From assembly GCA_963795805.1 (NCBI GenBank), contig CAWCIV010000004.1, positions 558,001 to 622,000 on the forward strand: 64,000 bases of DNA, given 5' to 3'. The stretch comes from JALYYC01 sp963795805 (GTDB lineage Bacteria; Chloroflexota; Dormibacteria; CF-121). Made by a program: the position numbers and the translations under genes. The notes below the pieces were generated by a model. It was not told where the DNA came from. It saw nothing but the letters and a program-made list of their open reading frames with translations, and ran no database searches. Of the stretch, positions 25,256-32,988 are shown piece by piece (the stretch's first letter is position 1; every line of letters begins with the position of its first letter).

Positions 25256-26802
25256 TGCGCGCGCCGGTCGACATCGAGGAACGTCTTCGCCGCAATGCCA
25301 TCGCCTATCACCGCGATACGGACCCGCCGATCGGTCTCCTGGACGGCGCGATCGGGCAAGCTCGTGCCGCCCATGCGCACCAGAGTCGTGACTTGTTCGC
25401 ATTCCGCGAGCTAGCCGCGGCCGCCGCCATCATCGTCTTCTTCGGGCTGCTCGCGTTTGGCTTCTCGAAGCTCCACGGCGCTCCGCAGTCGGCCAAGCAG
25501 GGATTCACGCCGAGCGCGAAGGCTATCCCGTGGATTGCCAGCGCCCCATTACCGGCGACCTCGGTGCCGCCTGCCCCCGTCGTCGTCTCCCCGGATCAGG
25601 TGCGAGCCCTGACCGCGAGGACCGTTACTGGCATCACGCCACTCCTTCTGCCGCAGAGCCTGCCGCAGGGGATGCGCGCGAGGGTTAGCTCAACCCAGAC
25701 GTCAATCGACCTGACCTACGCCAATGCCGCTGGCGATCGGCAGGTTCACCTCGTGACGGAGATTCCAAACCTTCCGCCACTCGGTACGGGCGGATCGCGG
25801 ATCACGCGCGCTTTCCGCAATGACACCGCGGCCGTCTACCAGGTGGATGATTCAACCCATCGGCGTATTACCTGGGGGGAGTTCGGCATCTGGAACTACC
25901 CATCGGTCGCCGGGAGCGGAGTGCCCTACACGCTATCGACGACCGGTCTCAGCGACGCGGAATTCTGGCGGGTCGCGAACTCCATCGCGCCGCTCGCCCC
26001 CTTGGCGCCGCTGTGTCGGGCGAGCGACGTCGAGGTGACGCTTCCCGGGACCCATACCCTCGACAGCGGCCAGGTCGCCTTGACCTTCGTAATGCGCAAC
26101 CGAAGCCGAGTCTCCTGTTCGCTGAGCGGCGCGCCGGGGACGCTGATGCATTTCACTGACGGCACCGAGGCGCTGCTATCGGCGCATGCCCCGTCATCGG
26201 GGGAGCTTGGGCGTCGAGTCATGATCCTGACGCCATCGTCGTTGGCAACCGCCTACGTCACGACCATCGCGCAGGGATGCGCGACAACGATGCATCGGAC
26301 GGTCAAGGACGCCGTCATCCAGTTGTTGAGCAATGCAGAGTCGGTCCCGGTCAAGCTGGGACCTGGAGGGTCTACCATTCAGGTCTGCGGCACTGCGCAG
26401 GGGGCGCTGGAAGCGACCAGCATGGGTTTACTCGAACCGCCCGCCCCCGCGGACAGGAGTGGACGGCCCACCATGCTCGCCAGCACGCGGATGCCCCTCA
26501 CGGCGGTCGGCGGTCAGCGGTTGCGCTACGAGGTGACACTCACGAACCAAGCCACAAGGCCATTTGAGTTCCGCGATTGCCCGGGCTACGTCGAGCGGCT
26601 CGATTTGGCCTCGCCAACGAGCGGGCACTATCGGTTGAACTGCGCCGCCGCCGGCATCGTGCTTCCAGGCGCGTCGGTGACGTTCGCGATGGTGCTTGAC
26701 CTGCCGGCGACAACTCCACGCGAACGCCACACCCTGTCGTGGACGCTGGACGTCCCGTACGCCGGCACCACCACCCAAGCCTTGATTACCGTGACGAGTT
26801 GA
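25255..26802 (+). CDS. Single-pass membrane protein, putative sigma-factor partner
   Basis: 515 residues. About 55 cytoplasmic residues, one membrane helix (LAAAAAIIVFFGLLAFGF, about residues 58-77), then a large outer part. The first outer region has no recognised domain. The second (from about residue 255) contains two beta-sandwich-like stretches, including CRASDVEVTLPGTHTLDSGQVALTFVMRNRS and RLRYEVTLTNQATRPFEFRDCPGY, which resemble DUF4232-type surface domains. Conserved Cys pairs may form disulfides. Position suggests an anti-sigma or sensor for the preceding sigma factor, but no zinc anti-sigma motif is seen. Confidence 0.65.
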   Translation: MRAPVDIEERLRRNAIAYHRDTDPPIGLLDGAIGQARAAHAHQSRDLFAFRELAAAAAIIVFFGLLAFGFSKLHGAPQSAKQGFTPSAKAIPWIASAPLPATSVPPAPVVVSPDQVRALTARTVTGITPLLLPQSLPQGMRARVSSTQTSIDLTYANAAGDRQVHLVTEIPNLPPLGTGGSRITRAFRNDTAAVYQVDDSTHRRITWGEFGIWNYPSVAGSGVPYTLSTTGLSDAEFWRVANSIAPLAPLAPLCRASDVEVTLPGTHTLDSGQVALTFVMRNRSRVSCSLSGAPGTLMHFTDGTEALLSAHAPSSGELGRRVMILTPSSLATAYVTTIAQGCATTMHRTVKDAVIQLLSNAESVPVKLGPGGSTIQVCGTAQGALEATSMGLLEPPAPADRSGRPTMLASTRMPLTAVGGQRLRYEVTLTNQATRPFEFRDCPGYVERLDLASPTSGHYRLNCAAAGIVLPGASVTFAMVLDLPATTPRERHTLSWTLDVPYAGTTTQALITVTS

Positions 26803-26805
26803 GCG

Positions 26806-27450
26806 CTAGCGGCGCTCGGTCGCCAAGCGCAGACCGAGCCCAACGAGCACGAGCCCGGTGATGCCTTCCATGCTGCGACGGACCCGGTCTTTGCGGAGGA
26901 CGTCGCCGACCCGGCCCACGACGAGCGCGTAGGCGGTGAGCCAGGCAAGGGTCATGGCGTTGAACAGGAGCCCAAGCACCAGGAGGTGCGCAAACGACGC
27001 CTGCCCATGGGCGACGAACTGCGGCAGCAGGCTGGAGAAGAACACGGCCATCTTCGGGTTCCCGAGGTTACTCAGCATCCCCTGACGGAAGGCGGCGCGG
27101 GCGCGCAGGCGACGATGTCCCTGGCGGGGAGTCAAGCCCGGCTCACCATGTCCGGGGCGGATCGCCGCGACGATTGCCTGCAGCCCGAGAAAGACCAGGT
27201 AGGCGGCGCCGACGATCTTCACGACCGTGAAGACCGGTTCGGACGCGATGATGAGCGCCGCCAGGCCGGCACTGGTCGCGACCGTCCAGATGAGTTGGCC
27301 GGCCGTGACGCCGGCCGCCGTCCAGCGGCCCGCCCGGTGGCCGCCGAGCAGCGTGTTGCGGATCGTCAGCGCGGTGTCCGGCCCGGGGGAGGCGATCACC
27401 AGCATCGAGACGCCGAGGAAGGCGGCGAGATTGCTACTCCACTCGGTCAT
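26806..27450 (-). CDS. LysE/RhtB family amino-acid exporter
   Basis: 214 residues from the ATG at 27450. VSMLVIASPGPDTALTIRNTLLGGHRAG and FRQGMLSNLGNPKMAVFFSSLLPQF are family signatures; about six membrane helices. It should export an amino acid or derivative; substrate not determinable. It ends 3 bases from the convergent 25255-26802 gene. Confidence 0.9.
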   Translation of the reverse strand: MTEWSSNLAAFLGVSMLVIASPGPDTALTIRNTLLGGHRAGRWTAAGVTAGQLIWTVATSAGLAALIIASEPVFTVVKIVGAAYLVFLGLQAIVAAIRPGHGEPGLTPRQGHRRLRARAAFRQGMLSNLGNPKMAVFFSSLLPQFVAHGQASFAHLLVLGLLFNAMTLAWLTAYALVVGRVGDVLRKDRVRRSMEGITGLVLVGLGLRLATERR

Positions 27451-27460
27451 CCGGTGATCA

Positions 27461-28858
27461 TTATGGAGTCGTCGGCACGATAAAGCCGTAGGCACTCCCG
27501 GGCAGATTGACATTCGCGATCTGAGAGCCATCCGACCGGAGAAGTCGAACCAGGTTGCCGGTACTGGCCTGCGCGAAGACGGTGCGTCCGTCGGCGGAAA
27601 CCCAGACTGAATTGAATGCCACGTCAGGGAACCACCGGCCTTTGACGACCAGGTCGGGCAGGTGAACCAGTGAGATCCCGCCAGGCCCGCCGAACTCACT
27701 GACCGCGTAGAGCCACGAGCCGTCAGGCGAGACCGCGACGGTCCGTGGGATCCCCCCGGCGTAGGTGTCCGTCACGAAAAGGGATCCGAGCCAGCGCAGC
27801 GGATTGCGATCTGCCGCCGCCACCTTCATCGAGCGGACGATGCGCCGGTGAACCAGATCGACCACGTGAAGCGACCCGGTTCCGCCTTCGTGCAGGTATA
27901 GCGTTGTGCCGTCCGGCGAGAAGACGGGCGACAGCCAGAACGGGTTGCTCTCGCTCACCGTGATCTCATGAGCCACGGTCATCCGGTCGAGGTCGAACCA
28001 GGTGACGCGACCATCACCGGGACAGAAGGCGACAAGCGTGTGGCCGTCGGCGAGCACGCGGAAGGGAAGTCCGCCGGCCGTATTGCCGCCGCCGGTCGCG
28101 AGGCCCTGGCACACTGAAAAGCTCTTGATCCCGTTCTGCTCGACGCGCAGCGTTGTTCCGTTAAAGGTGAGCTTGCTGACGGTCTGGCCGATGACATAGA
28201 CATGTTGCGCCCGGGGTCCGACGACGATCGGCGTGCCGTAGGAGGGCAACCCGCTGTCGAGCGAGGCGGCGACGCGACCGGCGGTCAGGTCGATGAGCTC
28301 GACCCCGGTCCCGACGGCGACCGCGAGATAGCGCCCGTCCGTGCTCAGCATCTCCTGCCCGAGCTGCCCGCCGAGCAGTGGGAGCGGGATGGTGCTTAGC
28401 CTTTGGCCATCGACGGCGCGGTAGACATCGACGGCGCCGGAACCAAGGGCGTAGAGGAGCGAGCCGTCGGCTGAACGGAGGTCCACCTGCCCGTTGATCC
28501 GGCCGACCACGTGGCCGGTCGGATCGATGCCGGTGACAGAGTCGCCCTGCCCCGGCGCCTGGCCGTTGCTCACCCAGGCGACATTCGCGCCCGGCCCGGC
28601 CGCGATCGGCGCGATGGGCGACGTCGAGACGGGTCCAGGTCCATGCGTGACTCGCAACTGGTGGAGCGAGATCGCCACGGTGCCTACCACCAGCGCAATG
28701 GCGAAGGCAGCCACGAGCTGGCCACCGAGCCGCAATGGTCGGCGGCGCACCGGCGCGTGCAGCCGTGCATTGATCTGCGGCATCAGGTCGGGGGTACGAC
28801 CACCGACGGCGTCCAGGGCGGCATGCATCTCGCCGCGAAGCGATTCTTGCTGGTTCAT
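27461..28858 (-). CDS. Membrane-anchored beta-propeller protein, putative sigma-factor partner
   Basis: 465 residues. About 45 cytoplasmic residues (DLMPQINARLHAPVRRRPLR), one helix (LVAAFAIALVVGTVAISL), then an outer domain of repeated YVTN/WD-like blades, such as SPDGSWLYAVSEFGG, SPDGTTLYLHEGGTGSLHVVDLVHRRIV and SADGRTVFAQASTGNLVRL. It overlaps the upstream sigma gene stop by 4 bases. The layout parallels the Asp-box protein at 4271-5691, so it is probably the sensing/anti-sigma partner of the adjacent sigma factor. Confidence 0.75.
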   Translation of the reverse strand: MNQQESLRGEMHAALDAVGGRTPDLMPQINARLHAPVRRRPLRLGGQLVAAFAIALVVGTVAISLHQLRVTHGPGPVSTSPIAPIAAGPGANVAWVSNGQAPGQGDSVTGIDPTGHVVGRINGQVDLRSADGSLLYALGSGAVDVYRAVDGQRLSTIPLPLLGGQLGQEMLSTDGRYLAVAVGTGVELIDLTAGRVAASLDSGLPSYGTPIVVGPRAQHVYVIGQTVSKLTFNGTTLRVEQNGIKSFSVCQGLATGGGNTAGGLPFRVLADGHTLVAFCPGDGRVTWFDLDRMTVAHEITVSESNPFWLSPVFSPDGTTLYLHEGGTGSLHVVDLVHRRIVRSMKVAAADRNPLRWLGSLFVTDTYAGGIPRTVAVSPDGSWLYAVSEFGGPGGISLVHLPDLVVKGRWFPDVAFNSVWVSADGRTVFAQASTGNLVRLLRSDGSQIANVNLPGSAYGFIVPTTP

Positions 28859-29385
28859 GCCTCGACCTCCGCAATCGCAAAATCCGATTTGAGCGCGCGG
28901 ATGCCGCGGTACAGCCGACCGCGAACCGCGACGACGGATGCATCGGCGATGGACGCGATCTCACCGAGTGGCAGGTCGAGATAGAAATAGAGGACGACGA
29001 CAAGGCGCTGGTCGGCACGAAGCCTCCGCAGGCCCTGGCGCAGGTCCAGGTGAGGGACAGCCTGTTCTTCGGGACCCCTGGTGGTGCGCTCGGTAGGGCC
29101 CTTCAGGACGCTCCACCAGCGGCTCCGCCGCGTCGTCCGGCACTCGTTGGCGACGATGCCAAGGAACCACGGTCGGATCTCCGCGCCCTCACGAAGTTGA
29201 TCGAGCTTCCGCCACGCTTTCACGGCTGCCTCCTGTACGGCGTCTTCCGCCAGCTGACGGTCCTGGAGCATGCCCGTTGCCAGCCGATACCCCGGTTCGA
29301 GGAGCGGACGCAGGAGCGTGGTGAACGCACCCTCATCGCCCTGCGTGGCTCTCGTAACCAGGTCGGCGTTCGCGGCCTGCTCCAT
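28855..29385 (-). CDS. ECF-type RNA polymerase sigma factor
   Basis: 176 residues from the ATG at 29385, which has AGGA 6 bases upstream. TLLRPLLEPGYRLATGMLQDRQLAEDAVQEAAVKAWRKL, WFLGIVANECR and LPLGEIASIADASVVAVRGRLYRGIRALK are clearly paralogous to the sigma factor at 5693-6238 over the whole length. Co-transcribed with the propeller gene. Confidence 0.92.
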   Translation of the reverse strand: MEQAANADLVTRATQGDEGAFTTLLRPLLEPGYRLATGMLQDRQLAEDAVQEAAVKAWRKLDQLREGAEIRPWFLGIVANECRTTRRSRWWSVLKGPTERTTRGPEEQAVPHLDLRQGLRRLRADQRLVVVLYFYLDLPLGEIASIADASVVAVRGRLYRGIRALKSDFAIAEVEA

Positions 29386-29395
29386 CCGTCGTCCT

Positions 29396-29426
29396 GTATA
29401 CGCCTGGTCGGGCCGGGTTTGTGACA
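29396..29426 (-). promoter_or_regulatory. Candidate ECF-type promoter
   Basis: On the minus strand TGTCACA (29426-29420), 17 bases, CGTATAC (29402-29396). It is the best ECF-like match of the three sigma genes and ends 10 bases before the ATG. Confidence 0.5.
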
Positions 29427-29452
29427 GCCGCGGCCTGTGGCACGATAATGCT

Positions 29453-29878
29453 GTGGCGACGACGACGTTCAGGGCGACACGGCGTGCGCTTGCCGGGCTG
29501 GTGGCGGTCTCAGTCGCCGGCACCGCCGATGTCGGTCAGTTCCTGATGACGCGCACCGCCATGTTCGCCGACGCACCGGGCCGGGCCGCCGGATCCGTGC
29601 TCGGCCTCCTCTTCTGGCTGGCGCTCCTGGCGGTTGCGGCGGGCCGCTACACCGGCGGCGAGCGTCGCGGCAGTCGCGCGGCCACGGTCGCGCTCGCCGG
29701 CCTGGTCGCGGTCGGAAATGTGGGACTGACCGCCATCCATTTAAAGGCGGGCATCGGCGGCTGGCGCCCGATCCTCGGCGGCGGCCTCGGGGTCGCGGCG
29801 CTGATCTTCGGACTCCTCAGCCTCAGCCCCTCGCCCGACCCGCGCTCCGTGACGCACCGTCTCGCCGCTGACAAATAG
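29453..29878 (+). CDS. Small membrane protein, four predicted helices
   Basis: 141 residues from GTG 29453. Hydrophobic stretches at about residues 12-30, 47-63, 78-98 and 110-127; short basic loops. No family recognised. It is divergent from the sigma operon with 67 bases between, so the two may share regulation. Confidence 0.65.
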   Translation: MATTTFRATRRALAGLVAVSVAGTADVGQFLMTRTAMFADAPGRAAGSVLGLLFWLALLAVAAGRYTGGERRGSRAATVALAGLVAVGNVGLTAIHLKAGIGGWRPILGGGLGVAALIFGLLSLSPSPDPRSVTHRLAADK

Positions 29879-29929
29879 CGGCCGCATCATCAGCCTGCGT
29901 GAGGGATGGGGCACCTTGAGACAAAAAGC

Positions 29930-29957
29930 TTGACACGATTCAAGGCGGTGGTATAAA
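29930..29957 (+). promoter_or_regulatory. Consensus sigma-70 promoter
   Basis: TTGACA (29930-29935), 16-base spacer, TATAAA (29952-29957), ahead of the 29989 gene. The predicted leader is about 25 bases and includes AGGAGG. Confidence 0.75.
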
Positions 29958-29988
29958 GCGCGAGCGGAGTTTCTGTCAGGAGGCGATC

Positions 29989-30297
29989 ATGGCAACCGAG
30001 CAATCGGACGCGCCGTACGCGGAAACCGACGGGCCGCTGGTGCCCTGCGTCCGCTGCCAGGAGCCGACCGGCGGGACCCTCTTCGCCTCAGCGAATGTCT
30101 TTACCGGCGTTGACCCGTCCGGTCGGAAGATCACGCAGTGGCTGCCGGCGATTCCGGTCTGCGAACGTCATCGCTTCGATCTGAGCCGGAACATGCGCGT
30201 CCTCAGCTGGTGCACGACCGACGAGGCCTGGGGGCTTTACGCACGTCCGTGCATGCGATGCGGGCGTCTCCTCACGATCAGCTACCACCGCTCCTGA
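29989..30297 (+). CDS. Small protein with paired Cys-x2-Cys motifs, unknown function
   Basis: 102 residues. CVRCQ at residues 22-26 and CMRCG at residues 89-93, plus single Cys residues at 60 and 76, suggest a zinc-ribbon-like fold. The start is ATG 29989 with AGGAGG 5 bases upstream, and a near-consensus promoter precedes it, so expression may be strong. I do not recognise the family. Next is hemH, same strand, 46 bases on. Confidence 0.7.
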   Translation: MATEQSDAPYAETDGPLVPCVRCQEPTGGTLFASANVFTGVDPSGRKITQWLPAIPVCERHRFDLSRNMRVLSWCTTDEAWGLYARPCMRCGRLLTISYHRS

Positions 30298-30343
30298 TCG
30301 TCCGGCGAGGCTTCGCCCGCTGAGGCCTTGATATCCTGCGGTC

Positions 30344-31277
30344 ATGGCGACCGGCATCCTGCTGATGACCTTTGGTTCCGCCACCACGGCGGCGGGTGTC
30401 CGCGACTATCTGGCGAGCGTCTATCACGGCCGTCCGGTGCCCGAGGAGTTGATTGCCGAGTTCGAGCGCCGCTACCAGATCGTGGGTCGATCGCCGCTGA
30501 TCGACATCACATGGGCGCAGGCGTCGGCGCTGCAGGAGAGGCTGGATCGCGAGGAGGGCCCGGGCCGGTATCTCGTCGAGGCCGGCATGCTGCACTCCGA
30601 GCCGCGGATCGCAGGGGCCATCGACGCGCTGGTGGAGGAAGGCGCCGATCACATCGTGGGGATCGTGCTGGCGCCGCAGTTCTCGCCCATCATCCTGGCG
30701 GGATACCAGCGCGCGCTCAACGCCGCCTCGGCCGCGCGATCGCGGCCCGTCCCGATCCATCTTGCTGGCGCCTGGTACGACGGCTCGGCGTTCATCGAGT
30801 CCCTCGCATCGCGGGTGCGCGCGGGGCTGCAACCGGTTCCCGCCGGCGACGCGTGACCGCGTCCCCGTCGTCTTCACCGCGCACAGCGTGCCCCTCGCCG
30901 TGATGGAGCGGGATCCGGGATACATCACCCAGCTCACCGACACCGCGGCCAGGGTGGCCGAAGAGCTGCAAATGCCCCGGTCCCGATGGCAGTTCGCGTA
31001 CCAGAGCGCCGGGCATTCTCCCGAGCCCTGGCTGACCCCGGACCTGCTCGACGTGCTGCCCACCCTGAAATCGGCCGGGCACCTCGAGGTGCTGATCGCC
31101 CCGCTGCAGTTCTGCGCCGATCACCTCGAGGTCCTCTACGACCTCGATGTCGCGGCGCGCGGGCAGGCGGACGCGGCCGGCATCGCCTATCACCGGATGG
31201 AGATGCCCAACACCTCGCCTGCGTTCATCCGCGCGCTGGCGGATGTCGTGGCGCGGGAGTCGGTGGCGGTCGGCTGA
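30344..31277 (+). pseudogene. hemH: Ferrochelatase-family protein (HemH/CpfC), one frameshift
   Basis: The first frame (30344-30856) reads GILLMTFGSATTAAGVRDYLASVYHGRPVPEEL...; homology continues one frame over from about 30850 as RVPVVFTAHSVPLAVMERDPGYI, QFAYQSAGHSPEPWLTPD and APLQFCADHLEVLYDLD to 31277. A single base lost near GGCGACGCG (30847-30855) accounts for it. The total of about 311 residues equals a normal ferrochelatase, which inserts iron into (copro)porphyrin. TATCCT lies 6 bases before the ATG, fitting a leaderless transcript. A read error is likely given an otherwise intact sequence. Confidence 0.8.
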
Positions 31278-32988
31278 CACGCCGCTGACCGAATCCGTCC
31301 AGCAGGTCGAGCTCCGCGTTCTGGATGGCCCCAACCTGTACTTCCCGTGCCCTGCCGTCAAGCTGACGCTGGCGGTGCCGGGCTGGCTGACGCTCGAGAG
31401 CGAGCGCGCTGAACGGCTGGCGACGCGGGCCGGGCTTCCGGCATCGGCCAGGCCCGGGCCTCCGAAGAGTGAGCAGCGCCGGCGTTATGTCGCGCGACTT
31501 GGCGGCCAGCTGACCCGGAGCCTGGCGCGGGCGACGGACACGCATCTCGCGGTTCGAGGGCGGCCGGGCGCCGAGCCAGACGAGATCGTCATCGCCTTTC
31601 CCTGGCGGCGGCGCCATGCCGCGGAGGCGTTTGCCGGCGAGATCCGGGGCCTGCTGGCCGGCGCGCTCGATGGGCGGCGGTCGAGCGATCACACCGTCGA
31701 GGAGGCGGCCGCCCGGCTGGCGTCAGTCGAGCCGGGACCCGCGCCTACCGTGCTGGCGCCGACCGTGCCCATCATCGCGGTGACCGGAACAAATGGGAAG
31801 ACCACGACCGTCCGGCTGACGGCGCACCTCGGCCGTGCGGCGGGCTGGACCGTCGCGTGCACCACGACGGACGGCGTGTACCGGGACGAGGTCCTGGTCG
31901 AGCAGGGCGACTATTCGGGTTTTGGTGGGGCGGCCCGCGCGCTGGGAACACCGGACCTCGACCTCGCCGTCCTCGAAACCGCGCGCGGCGGGATCCTGCT
32001 GCGCGGCATCGGCACCGCCCACAACGATGTGGCGGTGGTCACGAATATCACCGAGGACCACCTCGACCAGTACGGGATCCGCACCCTCGATCAGCTGGCC
32101 GAAGTCAAGGCCAGCATCACGCGGATCACGAAACCCGACGGGTGGGTGGTGCTCAACGCGGATGATCCGCGCGTGCTCGCCATGCGCCGCCAGGCAACGG
32201 GGCGGCCCTGGGTGTTTTCACTCGACGTGGATAACCCCGCGATCCGCAGCACGCTGGCGGACCGCGGCCATGTCACGACCGTCCTCGACGGCGCCCTGGT
32301 GGTGATGAGCTCCCGTCGCGATGTGCGTGCGCTGCTCAACGTCGAGGACATCCCGGTGACGCTCGCCGGCATCTCCAGCCATAACCTGCGCAATGCCATG
32401 GCGGCGACCTCGGCAGCGCTCGCCGTCAGAGTGCCCGAAGAGGCGGTCATCACAGGGTTGCGATCCTTCGTGTTGGAGCCTGAACGCAATCCGGGTCGGG
32501 CCAACCTCTTCGAGCTGGACGGCCGCGTCGTCGTGGTCGACTACGCCCACAACGAGGACGGGATGATCGGCCTGATCGAGATTTGTCGCGGGTTGCGCGC
32601 GGCGGGCGCGAAGATCTGGCTCACCTTCGGCATCGCGGGCGATCGCACCAACACGATCATGCATCGCCTCGGCTACACGGCCGCGCGTGGGGCTGATCGC
32701 GTGGCCGTCGCGGAGCTGCGGCGATACCTCCGCGGCCGGGATCCCCAGGATCTCATCGAGCGGCTGCAGGCCGGGGTGGTGGATGGGGGGCATCCGGTTC
32801 CCCCGGCCTTTCCCGACGAGATGGCCGCGCTGCAGTGGATGCTGGCCGAGTCATCGCCGAATGACGTGCTGGCCATTACCGCGCTGGCGCAGCGCCCGGA
32901 GATCTTCGCCTATATGAAGGTGCACGGTGGGGTCTCGCTCGGCCCCGACCGTGTCAAGGTCCTGGTCAGGCGCGCTCGGGCTCGTTAG
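31243..32988 (+). CDS. CphA-like Mur ligase lacking the ATP-grasp domain
   Basis: About 581 residues from ATG 31243, which overlaps hemH; a CTG at 31285 just before ESVQQVELRVLDGPNLYF is an alternative start. Residues about 20-180 resemble the CphA N-domain (RVLDGPNLYFPCPAVKLTLA). A Mur ligase core follows with P-loop VTGTNGKTTT, ETARGGILLRGI, NITEDHLDQYGI, SHNLRNAMAATSA and DYAHNEDGM. No ATP-grasp domain is present, unlike full CphA next door. It converges with cphA, overlapping by 23 bases. It may add one amino acid to a cyanophycin-like polymer or act on a related peptide. Confidence 0.8.
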   Translation: MSWRGSRWRSADTPLTESVQQVELRVLDGPNLYFPCPAVKLTLAVPGWLTLESERAERLATRAGLPASARPGPPKSEQRRRYVARLGGQLTRSLARATDTHLAVRGRPGAEPDEIVIAFPWRRRHAAEAFAGEIRGLLAGALDGRRSSDHTVEEAAARLASVEPGPAPTVLAPTVPIIAVTGTNGKTTTVRLTAHLGRAAGWTVACTTTDGVYRDEVLVEQGDYSGFGGAARALGTPDLDLAVLETARGGILLRGIGTAHNDVAVVTNITEDHLDQYGIRTLDQLAEVKASITRITKPDGWVVLNADDPRVLAMRRQATGRPWVFSLDVDNPAIRSTLADRGHVTTVLDGALVVMSSRRDVRALLNVEDIPVTLAGISSHNLRNAMAATSAALAVRVPEEAVITGLRSFVLEPERNPGRANLFELDGRVVVVDYAHNEDGMIGLIEICRGLRAAGAKIWLTFGIAGDRTNTIMHRLGYTAARGADRVAVAELRRYLRGRDPQDLIERLQAGVVDGGHPVPPAFPDEMAALQWMLAESSPNDVLAITALAQRPEIFAYMKVHGGVSLGPDRVKVLVRRARAR

